DNA from: Bacteroidota bacterium
Lineage (GTDB): Bacteria > Bacteroidota > Bacteroidia > Chitinophagales > Chitinophagaceae
Reading direction: 5' to 3'
Assembly (NCBI GenBank): GCA_021824855.1
Contig: JAKAJX010000174.1
Span: 1 to 11,985, forward strand
Length of the DNA stretch: 11,985 nt
Part shown: positions 1-6,561 of the stretch, in pieces
Position numbering within the stretch: position 1 is the first letter of the stretch
How the letters are laid out: the number at the start of each line of letters is the position of its first letter
Notes under the pieces: model-generated
The model's input: only the letters and a program-made list of their open reading frames with translations
The model's database searches: none
Told to the model about the DNA's origin: nothing
Program-made: the position numbers and the translations under genes

Positions 1-12
1 GGTTTTAACGGA

Positions 13-1605
13 TTAGATATTGGTAACTGCTTCTTCATTAGTACATACAATATTTTTTTGTTTCATCCACAAATGCAAATGAGCAAATGCAGGAACAATT
101 AATGCCGAAACAAATTTTTTATCGGCACCAATAATAATCAGTTGCTCTATATACGGATTTTCTTTGCACTTATTTTCAATAGGCTGCGGAGCAACATATT
201 TGCCGCCACTTGTTTTAAAGAGTTCCTTTTTTCTATCGGTTATTTTAATAAATTTTCCATCTACCCATTCACCAATATCTCCGGTATGTAACCAACCATC
301 TATAATAGTTTCGGCAGTTAAATCGGGGCGTTTATAATATCCTTGCATTACAGTAGTTCCTTTTACACAAATTTCTCCATCTTCTTCAATTTTTACTTCA
401 ATACCTTCTATAGGCGGACCAACTGTTCCAAATTTCATTCCTCCTTTCTCTTTTCGGTTGATGCAAATAACAGGGCTATTTTCTGTTGGGCCATATCCTT
501 CAAAAACGGGTATTTGAGCGGCATTAAAAATGCGTAATAGTTTAGGTTGGCAGGCAGCTCCGCCCGTAACAATAAAATCTATATTGTTACCTAATGCTTC
601 TCTCCATCGTTTAAAAATAATTTTATTGGCTAATGCTAATTGAATATTGTAAAAAAGTCCGCCACTTATATTATTATCGTATTTTTCGCCTAAAGCAACT
701 GCCCAAAAAAACAATTTCTTTTTTAACCCTGTTAAATGGCTTCCTGCAAGCATTATTCGTTCAAATACTTTTTCTAATAACCGAGGTACTGTACTAAAAA
801 CATTGGGTTTTACTTCTCGCAAATTATCTCCAATAGTTTCTAAACTTTCGGCATAATAAATACCAATACCCGAGTATAGATAGATGTAAGTAATTATTTT
901 TTCGAATATATGATTCAATGGTAAAAAGCTTAATGCTTTGGCATTGGGAGTTTCTTCGTAAGGTAAACTTTTAATACTATAGGCTAAATCTGAATAAATG
1001 TTTTGATGACTTAGCATAACTCCTTTAGGAATACCGGTGGTGCCAGATGTATATATAATAGTAGCTGTATGATGGATGGGAATGGATTTTTTAATTGCTT
1101 CTACTTGTTGCAATAAAGCTTCGTTAGATACATTGGTTACTTCGCTCCAATGACTAATTCCATCTAATTTATCAAAAGAATAAATTTTTTGCAGAGAAGC
1201 TACATTAGGTTTAATGGCATTTATTTTATCAAACATTTCTGCATTGTTTACAAAAATGTATTTAACTTTTGCATCGTTTAAAATAAATTCTATTTCGTTG
1301 GGATTAGTTGTTGGATATAGCGGAACTAAAATAGCACCAACTTGCTGAACGGCTAAATCGGTAAAAACCCATTCTGGTCTGTTATTACTAATAATAGCAA
1401 TTTTGTCGCTGCCTTCGGTAGTAAAATCGTTGCCACTGATGCCCAATTCAATTAAACCCGCACTAAACTTATTTACAATAGTTGCAACATCTTGGGTACT
1501 GTAACTTTTCCATTGCCCATTTTCTTTTGCAGAAAGCATATTGGCTTTAGGAAAATTGGTTAACTGATGCTCTACAGCATCAAATAGGCGCTTAATTGTT
1601 ATCAT
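13..1605 (-). CDS. Long-chain acyl-CoA synthetase (AMP-forming), C-terminally short
   Basis: This is an ANL-superfamily enzyme that would activate fatty acids to acyl-AMP and then acyl-CoA, acting in the cytoplasm or at the inner membrane. From the ATG at 1605 it has 530 residues; a TTG start two codons earlier is possible but less likely. Visible motifs are the P-loop YTSGTTGIPKG (about 185-195), GYGPTEN (370-376), GWLHTGD (437-443) and DRKKELFKTSGGKYVAPQPIE-type hinge (457-477, shown by its key residues D457, K467-type loop and P472). The frame ends at TAA (13-15), shortly after the hinge. Family members usually have roughly 590-600 residues and carry a C-terminal lobe with the catalytic lysine in a GE.TPTLK.KR-type motif; that part is absent from this frame. 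The gene is last in the minus-strand run, 97 nt after the TPR gene. The family call is firm; whether the product is active is doubtful. Confidence 0.88.
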   Translation of the reverse strand: MITIKRLFDAVEHQLTNFPKANMLSAKENGQWKSYSTQDVATIVNKFSAGLIELGISGNDFTTEGSDKIAIISNNRPEWVFTDLAVQQVGAILVPLYPTTNPNEIEFILNDAKVKYIFVNNAEMFDKINAIKPNVASLQKIYSFDKLDGISHWSEVTNVSNEALLQQVEAIKKSIPIHHTATIIYTSGTTGIPKGVMLSHQNIYSDLAYSIKSLPYEETPNAKALSFLPLNHIFEKIITYIYLYSGIGIYYAESLETIGDNLREVKPNVFSTVPRLLEKVFERIMLAGSHLTGLKKKLFFWAVALGEKYDNNISGGLFYNIQLALANKIIFKRWREALGNNIDFIVTGGAACQPKLLRIFNAAQIPVFEGYGPTENSPVICINRKEKGGMKFGTVGPPIEGIEVKIEEDGEICVKGTTVMQGYYKRPDLTAETIIDGWLHTGDIGEWVDGKFIKITDRKKELFKTSGGKYVAPQPIENKCKENPYIEQLIIIGADKKFVSALIVPAFAHLHLWMKQKNIVCTNEEAVTNI

Positions 1606-1702
1606 ATGCAATCGTTGATGAAATTACAATATCCGAATAATTATGAACTGACAAAAAAACTTTTTTGGTTTCAGTAGCAATTCCTCCATCTAAAAATTAG
1701 TA

Positions 1703-2719
1703 TTACTTATAATATTGCCCTAAAGGCAGTTTAAAAACCCTGCTCTGCTGGAATTGTTTAAATGCTTCGGCCTGCTTTGGGTAAGTATTTATCCATGTTG
1801 CATAGTTAGAGGGATTAGCAGCGGTAGCAAATATCCATTCATTATACGCTTCAAACATGCCCTCGCGTAATAAATATTGTAAATGATCGAATAACCGGAA
1901 AGGATATTTATCTTGATTATTTTCAGCAAACCAATCTATAATAAACCTTGCCCGTATAGCTGTTAATACTTCCGGAGTAATGCCATCATCCGCTAAATTT
2001 TTACTTTTTGCAAGTGTTTCAAAAAAACGGTTGGCAAAATCTGAATGATATTGTAAAGATTGTTGCTGCATGTTATTTGAGGTATATATTTTTTTATACG
2101 CTTCAAGTAACAACGCTTTAACATTGGCAGTACGGGTTGAATAGCTTTCTAAATTTATAAAAATTTCTCCGTAAATAATTTCTTTAAACAAATTACCTGT
2201 TGATGCATAAAAATTAGTAGCATTAAAATAATTGTTACTATAGTTGGGTGCAAGTTCAATTCCTTTTTCCCACTGTTCTATGGCGCCAATTAAGTTTTTA
2301 TCCGCAGCCATTAATTCGCCTATTTCATTATATATAACGCCGCTATTTGGAAATTTTTTTAAGGCAGCTTTATACATTTTTGCACACTCTTTATTTTCTG
2401 CTAAAGCTTTATAATTCATTCCTAAAATTTGAAACACTTGCTCATCAACATCAGGTCTGTCCATTATTTGTTTGCACACATTAATAGATTCGGCAAAATC
2501 TCTTTTTAGATAATTTACAAAAGCCAACTCTTCAAGCATTTCAAGATTATACGGTTCTTGTTTTAGTGCATTATTTAATACCAATGTAGCATTATCATAA
2601 TCGCCTTGTTTAATAAACTCTTTAGCAGTAGCATATAATTGTTTTGCATTTTGATTTTGTCCTAAAGTTGAAAAAGAAAGTATCAATAATGCAACAATAA
2701 AAAGTAGTATGTGTTTCAT
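1703..2719 (-). CDS. Exported TPR-repeat protein of unknown function
   Basis: The protein has 338 residues and begins with a clear signal peptide: K2, a hydrophobic core at about 4-17, and likely cleavage near Gly20/Gln21. It should therefore be periplasmic or secreted. Residues of about 25-160 form helical tetratricopeptide repeats, with recognisable units near 25-58, 59-91, 93-126 and 127-160 (for example a GDYDNA turn at 39-44 and a P-N/Y-type end at about 157-160). The remainder, about 165-338, is helical-looking and rich in aromatic residues, with no motif I recognise. TPR domains bind proteins or peptides; no partner can be named from the sequence. It lies 18 nt after the DUF1015 gene and is almost certainly cotranscribed with it. 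The ATG at 2719 is supported by the signal peptide that starts there. Confidence 0.82.
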   Translation of the reverse strand: MKHILLFIVALLILSFSTLGQNQNAKQLYATAKEFIKQGDYDNATLVLNNALKQEPYNLEMLEELAFVNYLKRDFAESINVCKQIMDRPDVDEQVFQILGMNYKALAENKECAKMYKAALKKFPNSGVIYNEIGELMAADKNLIGAIEQWEKGIELAPNYSNNYFNATNFYASTGNLFKEIIYGEIFINLESYSTRTANVKALLLEAYKKIYTSNNMQQQSLQYHSDFANRFFETLAKSKNLADDGITPEVLTAIRARFIIDWFAENNQDKYPFRLFDHLQYLLREGMFEAYNEWIFATAANPSNYATWINTYPKQAEAFKQFQQSRVFKLPLGQYYK

Positions 2720-2737
2720 GTTACTGTTTATGGAGCT

Positions 2738-3973
2738 TTAATTAAAAATTACATGCGTTAATAATCCATCTCGCAATTTTGGTTCAAACCAAGTGCTTTT
2801 AGGTGGCATTACATTACCACTATCGGCAATATTAAATAATTGATCAATAGTTACCGGATATAAGCTAAATGCTACTTGCATATCGCCATTGTTAACTCGT
2901 TTCTCCAATTCGCTCAATCCGCGTATACCGCCAATAAAATCTATTCTTGTATCTGTTCGTGGATCTGTGATATTCAAAATATTATTTAAAATATTATTTT
3001 GCAAAATAGTTACATCTAAAATGCCAATAGGATCGTTGGTATAGGTATTTTCTTTCGAGGTTAACAAATACCAACTGCCATCTAAGTACATACCAAATTG
3101 GTGTAAAGTATTGGGTGCAATAGCTTTTTTGCCTATTTCATTAATTGAAAATTTTTCTTCTATAGCCGCAAGAAAATCTTCTTTACTCAATCCATTCAAA
3201 TCTTTTACAACCCTATTATAATCCATAATGTATAATTGATTAGAAGGAAATAATGTTGTAAGAAAATAGTTAGAAGCCGGTGTTTTTTGCTGGCCCAATG
3301 ATTGGCGAACTTTAGCCGCAGAAGCTGCACGATGATGCCCATCGGCAATATATGTATTGGCTATTTTTTCTTTAAATAAAGTAGTAATGTGCTCTATTAC
3401 TGCAGTATCACTTATTACCCAAATTGTATGTTGAATGTTATCGCTGGCAATAAAATCGTAAACAGGTGTTTTTGTTGATTTCCATTTTTCGATTATTGCA
3501 TCTAACTCAAGATCATTTCTATATGCTAGAAAAACATTCCCTGTTTGTGCTCCTGAAGTTTTTATGTGGTTAATTCTATCTTGTTCTTTTTCAGGACGTG
3601 TAAATTCGTGTTTTTTTATTTTATTTTCTTCATAATCATCAATACTACTAAGCGCAACTAAGCCGGTTTGACTTCTGCCATTCATAATTAATTGATACAC
3701 ATAATAACATTCTTTACTTTCTTGAAAAAGAATTTCTCTTTTAATAAATGCATCTAAATTTTCTTTTGCCTTTTCGTAAACAATAGAAGCGTGTATATCG
3801 GTAGTATCGGGCAAATCTATTTCGCTTTTTGTAATGTGTAAAAAAGAGTTAGGGTTACCTTGTGTTTCAACTTTTGCTTCGGCACTGCTTAATACATCAT
3901 AGGGTTTACTGGCTACTAATTTTGCAAATTGGGCCTGTGGGCGTAATGCTTTAAAGGGTTTAATAAGGGTCAT
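2738..3973 (-). CDS. DUF1015 family protein (possible serine-metabolism enzyme)
   Basis: From the ATG at 3973 the protein has 411 residues; a longer frame reaches 4015 but would overlap serC and adds a non-conserved leader, so the shorter start (MTLIKPFKALRP) is preferred. Family signatures are KPYDV (23-27), an acidic-basic stretch with EKEQDRINH (128-136), YIADGHHR (208-215), DYNRVVKDL (251-259) and the C-terminal MPPKSTWFEPKLRDGL (389-404). No signal peptide or membrane segment is seen, so it is cytosolic. The GHHR motif resembles the phosphate-binding box of ParB-like folds, a superfamily that includes free L-serine kinases of the SerK type. A role around O-phosphoserine is therefore plausible next to serC, but this is inference. 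The gene starts 22 nt after the serC stop. The family assignment is strong; the activity is unproven. Confidence 0.85.
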   Translation of the reverse strand: MTLIKPFKALRPQAQFAKLVASKPYDVLSSAEAKVETQGNPNSFLHITKSEIDLPDTTDIHASIVYEKAKENLDAFIKREILFQESKECYYVYQLIMNGRSQTGLVALSSIDDYEENKIKKHEFTRPEKEQDRINHIKTSGAQTGNVFLAYRNDLELDAIIEKWKSTKTPVYDFIASDNIQHTIWVISDTAVIEHITTLFKEKIANTYIADGHHRAASAAKVRQSLGQQKTPASNYFLTTLFPSNQLYIMDYNRVVKDLNGLSKEDFLAAIEEKFSINEIGKKAIAPNTLHQFGMYLDGSWYLLTSKENTYTNDPIGILDVTILQNNILNNILNITDPRTDTRIDFIGGIRGLSELEKRVNNGDMQVAFSLYPVTIDQLFNIADSGNVMPPKSTWFEPKLRDGLLTHVIFN

Positions 3974-3995
3974 TATTTTTATACTATTGATTTTA

Positions 3996-5066
3996 TTATG
4001 AATTTTTTGCTGCAAATGATTTCATTAAATCGGTAAATGCAATAACACTTTCCATAGGTAAAGCATTATACATACTTACTCTTACACCACCAACGGTTCT
4101 ATAACCTTTTACACCAATCATTCCGTTGTTAGTACATTCTTGTAAAAAAGATTGTAATAATGTTTCGTTCTCAATAAAAAAAACTGCGTTCATTAAGCTT
4201 CTATCTTCTTTATCAATAAAACACTTAAATAATGGAATACTATCAATGGTATTGTATAATAAGTTGGCTCTTTCTTTACTTCGTTTTTCCATTTCATTTA
4301 AGCCACCTTCTTTTTTTATCCATCGCAATGTTAGCATGGCAACATACACTGCAAAAACCGGCGGAGTATTTAATAAAGAATTGGCATCAATATGTTTCCT
4401 GTAATCCATAATTATAGGAATGGATCGCTTAATTGTTCCAAGAATACTTTTCTTAACTACCAATAAATTAACACCCGCAGCTCCCATATTTTTCTGTGCT
4501 CCTGCATAGATTAATGAAAATTCCTTAAAGTTTAATTGCCTGCTAAAAATATCGCTACTCATATCGGCAATTAATGGAATAGTTGTTTTAGGAAATGAAT
4601 GCCATTGTGTTCCTTCAACCGTATTATTACTGGTAAGATGTACATATTTTGCAGAAAGCGGTATAGGAAAATTTTTATTTATGTACGTATAATTTTTATC
4701 TTTCGATGATGCAACAACCTCTATTTTCCCAAATAACGAAGCTTCTTTAATTGCTTTACTTCCCCAAATACCGTTATCGCAGTATGCTGCCATTTCATTG
4801 TCATCGAGTAGGTTCATGGGCACTTGCATAAATTGTGTGGTAGCACCTCCATGCAAAAAAAGTACTTCGTAAGTATCATCTAATTGCATTAATTCTTTTA
4901 CTAAATTTCTGGCTTCTTCCATCACTTCTATAAACCAATTGGTTCTATGACCAATTTCTAAAATAGATAAACCGGTATTATTAAAGTTAATAATAGCTTC
5001 TGCAGCTTGTTGCACTACTTCTTGTGGAAGAATTGAAGGACCTGAATTAAAATTGTGTTTTTTCAT
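3996..5066 (-). CDS. serC: Phosphoserine aminotransferase
   Basis: SerC is a PLP-dependent class V aminotransferase. It interconverts 3-phosphohydroxypyruvate plus glutamate with O-phospho-L-serine plus 2-oxoglutarate in serine biosynthesis, and often also acts in pyridoxal phosphate synthesis. The 356-residue length is normal for the family. It opens with NFNSGPSILP (5-14) and has the substrate-phosphate motif GHR (39-41), the HGGATTQF cofactor loop (72-79), SNNTVEGTQWH (146-156), ADMSSD with the PLP-ring aspartate D172 region (167-172), and AGAQKNMG with the Schiff-base lysine K192. The C-terminal GYRTVGGVRVSMYNA contains the expected arginine-rich phosphate site. The ATG at 5066 is the natural start, directly before the conserved N-terminus. 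It lies 60 nt after the DUF502 gene and 22 nt before DUF1015. No serA is adjacent. Confidence 0.97.
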   Translation of the reverse strand: MKKHNFNSGPSILPQEVVQQAAEAIINFNNTGLSILEIGHRTNWFIEVMEEARNLVKELMQLDDTYEVLFLHGGATTQFMQVPMNLLDDNEMAAYCDNGIWGSKAIKEASLFGKIEVVASSKDKNYTYINKNFPIPLSAKYVHLTSNNTVEGTQWHSFPKTTIPLIADMSSDIFSRQLNFKEFSLIYAGAQKNMGAAGVNLLVVKKSILGTIKRSIPIIMDYRKHIDANSLLNTPPVFAVYVAMLTLRWIKKEGGLNEMEKRSKERANLLYNTIDSIPLFKCFIDKEDRSLMNAVFFIENETLLQSFLQECTNNGMIGVKGYRTVGGVRVSMYNALPMESVIAFTDLMKSFAAKNS

Positions 5067-5126
5067 TGCTTGCTAAAAAGCTGCAAGTTAATTAAAAACA
5101 AAAGAATGGTTTGTTAAGATAAAAAA

Positions 5127-5771
5127 CTAATCGGCAACATCTGTAACACCGCCACTTACAGCAAACTTCATGGCATCTGATGCAGTAATTTTATTTAATA
5201 CGCGTACTTTTTCTTTGGGAACAAGATAGGTAATACCACTTATGGCATAAGAATGCGGAACATATACCACCAAATGATCTTTTATCTCAAAATCATCCGC
5301 ATCTTTTTGTGTAATAAATCCAACACGCCAAACATTTTCTGCATCAACATTTACCAAAACAGGTTTATCGAATTTCTTTTTATTACCTGCAAATGCTTCA
5401 AAAAAATCTTTAACCGAAGAATAAATAAATTTAATACCGGGTGTGTTTTCTAATACGCTATCCAATGCTTTTACCAATTTAGAAAAAATAAATGAAGAAG
5501 AAATTCTTCCTACAAATAATACAATAATGATTACAACTATAAAACCAAGTCCGGGTATTTTTTTTAAGTTTCCTTCTGCATCTTTTTCCAACCAACTGGG
5601 GAAAATAGAATGAACAATATTGGGCAATATATCGTCAACAAAATTAAATAACGATAAAACAACCCAAATGGTAATACCAATAGGAGCTAATACCGCCAAC
5701 CCTTGCAAAAAATATTGAAATATTTTTTTTAGAAGTTTACTAACAATTAAAGATGTTTTTGGCTTTAACAT
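5127..5771 (-). CDS. DUF502 family inner-membrane protein
   Basis: From the ATG at 5771 this is a 214-residue protein, a typical family length; a 10-residue upstream extension from TTG at 5801 is not conserved-looking. After a basic N-terminus (KLLKK, 12-16) come two membrane segments at about 19-45 (containing GLAVLAPIGITIWV) and 73-98 (containing PGLGFIVV and FVGRISS). A soluble domain follows with ENTPGIKFIYSSVKDF (108-123), VYVPHSYAISG (169-179) and the end motif MKFAVSGGVTD (201-211). These are hallmarks of DUF502, widespread bacterial membrane proteins of unknown biochemical role. It is the first gene of the minus-strand run and is divergent from the TetR gene across a 171-bp gap. Nothing in it links it directly to serine metabolism; being upstream of serC may reflect shared transcription only. 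Confidence 0.87.
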   Translation of the reverse strand: MLKPKTSLIVSKLLKKIFQYFLQGLAVLAPIGITIWVVLSLFNFVDDILPNIVHSIFPSWLEKDAEGNLKKIPGLGFIVVIIIVLFVGRISSSFIFSKLVKALDSVLENTPGIKFIYSSVKDFFEAFAGNKKKFDKPVLVNVDAENVWRVGFITQKDADDFEIKDHLVVYVPHSYAISGITYLVPKEKVRVLNKITASDAMKFAVSGGVTDVAD

Positions 5772-5775
5772 ACAG

Positions 5776-5808
5776 CAAAGATGGCAATAAAATGTAAACA
5801 ATAAACAA
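5776..5808 (-). promoter_or_regulatory. Weak candidate promoter for the DUF502-serC run
   Basis: Read on the minus strand, CATCTTTG (5783 down to 5776) matches the Bacteroidota -7 consensus TAnnTTTG at all fixed positions but the first. A TTG lies 22 nt upstream (5808-5806), inside the 17-23 nt spacing reported for flavobacterial promoters. The -7 box ends only 4 nt before the chosen ATG, so the transcript would be nearly leaderless. The element is short in an AT-rich region and could be chance. Confidence 0.25.
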
Positions 5809-5885
5809 TTGTAATTACTAATTGTTGCATTTTAAACCGTTATTACAAGCAAATAACCTTTTAACAAATAAATATTATTTTTTTA

Positions 5886-5917
5886 ACGGAAACTTTTGTT
5901 ACAAAAATAGTTTCCGT
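5886..5917. promoter_or_regulatory. Interrupted palindrome, probable TetR-family operator
   Basis: The left arm ACGGAAACT (5886-5894) is the exact reverse complement of the right arm AGTTTCCGT (5909-5917), separated by 14 nt in which several further positions also pair. The palindrome is centred near 5901/5902, about 40 bp upstream of the TetR start. It fills the space between the -33 and -7 elements and shares T5917 with the -7 box. TetR-family repressors bind as dimers to palindromes of this kind beside their own genes, so autoregulation of the efflux operon by steric block of RNA polymerase is the natural reading. Binding itself is inferred. Confidence 0.7.
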
Positions 5918-5924
5918 AGTTTTG
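5895..5924 (+). promoter_or_regulatory. Bacteroidota-type promoter of the tetR-efflux operon
   Basis: TTTG at 5895-5898 (-33 element) and TAGTTTTG at 5917-5924 (a perfect match to the -7 consensus TAnnTTTG) are separated by 18 nt. This is the textbook arrangement recognised by the Bacteroidota primary sigma factor. Transcription should start near 5929-5931, giving a leader of about 12-15 nt before the ATG at 5943. That position also argues against starting the TetR protein further upstream, at 5922, because such a start would lie inside the promoter. Confidence 0.75.
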
Positions 5925-5942
5925 CCACCGTTTTTTTATATT

Positions 5943-6557
5943 ATGGAAGTACAAGACAGAATTACCTATAAAGCTCATGAACTTTTTATGCGATTTGGCA
6001 TTAGAAGTGTAAGCATGGATGAAATAGCCGCTAATTTAGGCATTAGCAAAAAAACCATTTACCAATTCTACTCTGATAAAGATTCGCTTGTAGATAATGT
6101 AATAAACATAGTAATTGCCGAAAATGAAACTGTTTGTTACCAACAAGCCACCAACTGTAAAGATGCGGTGCATGAGGTTTTTCTGGCACTCGATCATGTA
6201 ATTGAAATGCTTGCCAACATGAACCCATCGTTAATGTATGATTTAGAAAAATATCATCACAACGCATTTAAAAAATTAACCGAACACAAAAGCAAATTTT
6301 TTGCTGCGGTTATTAAAGATAATTTAGAACGCGGCAAAAAAGAAGGATTATACAGAGAAGAAATTAATACAGATATTTTAGCACAATACCGAATTACAAC
6401 CACTTTTCTTGTTTTAGATGCAATTGCATTTCATTATGGAAAATATTCTTTAACGGAAATTTTGCAAGAAATAACCGACAATTTTTTACATGGCATTGCT
6501 AGTAATAAAGGACAAAAACTAATTCAAAAATATAAACAACAAAGATTAAAAAAATAA
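5943..6557 (+). CDS. TetR/AcrR family transcriptional repressor
   Basis: The 204-residue protein has the standard size of a TetR regulator. Residues 5-50 form the N-terminal DNA-binding domain: AHELFMRFGIRSVSMDEIAA, then the recognition helix region NLGISKKTIYQFYSDKDSL (31-49), matching the family pattern G(I)..(S)..T.Y.(Y/F)F..K..L. The C-terminal helices (about 55-190) would bind ligand and form the dimer, and they resemble no specific subfamily I can name; the last residues are lysine-rich. The gene leads the operon, only 4 nt before the TolC-like gene, and is preceded by a palindromic operator in its own promoter. It most likely represses the downstream efflux genes and itself until an exported compound binds. 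The start at ATG 5943 is chosen over the TTG at 5922, which falls inside the promoter. Confidence 0.93.
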   Translation: MEVQDRITYKAHELFMRFGIRSVSMDEIAANLGISKKTIYQFYSDKDSLVDNVINIVIAENETVCYQQATNCKDAVHEVFLALDHVIEMLANMNPSLMYDLEKYHHNAFKKLTEHKSKFFAAVIKDNLERGKKEGLYREEINTDILAQYRITTTFLVLDAIAFHYGKYSLTEILQEITDNFLHGIASNKGQKLIQKYKQQRLKK

Positions 6558-6561
6558 AATT

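Noticed and set aside
1648..1674. Imperfect hairpin with CAAAAAA/TTTTTTG arms between the TPR and acyl-CoA synthetase genes, considered as a terminator.
   Set aside because: The stem is almost purely A-T with a loop of one or two bases and only short CTGA/TCAG flanks with a bulge; no GC-rich stem or following T-tract on the minus strand. Expected by chance in such AT-rich DNA.
1629..1694. Short minus-strand frame of 21 codons starting with ATG and preceded by no clear signal, in the gap before the acyl-CoA synthetase.
   Set aside because: Too short, with no recognisable composition or ribosome binding site; ATG followed by a short open stretch is common by chance.
3974..4015. Longer N-terminus for the DUF1015 protein starting at 4015.
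   Set aside because: It would overlap the end of serC and begins at a non-ATG codon, and the added residues look unlike the conserved family start; the ATG at 3973 fits better.
5069..5087. Small inverted repeat CTTGC/GCAAG just upstream of serC, considered as a regulatory hairpin.
   Set aside because: Only a 5-bp stem with a 9-nt loop; no riboswitch-like conserved core and no alternative structure visible.
5922..5942. Longer N-terminus for the TetR protein starting at TTG 5922.
   Set aside because: It would begin inside the -7 promoter element, upstream of the predicted transcription start.
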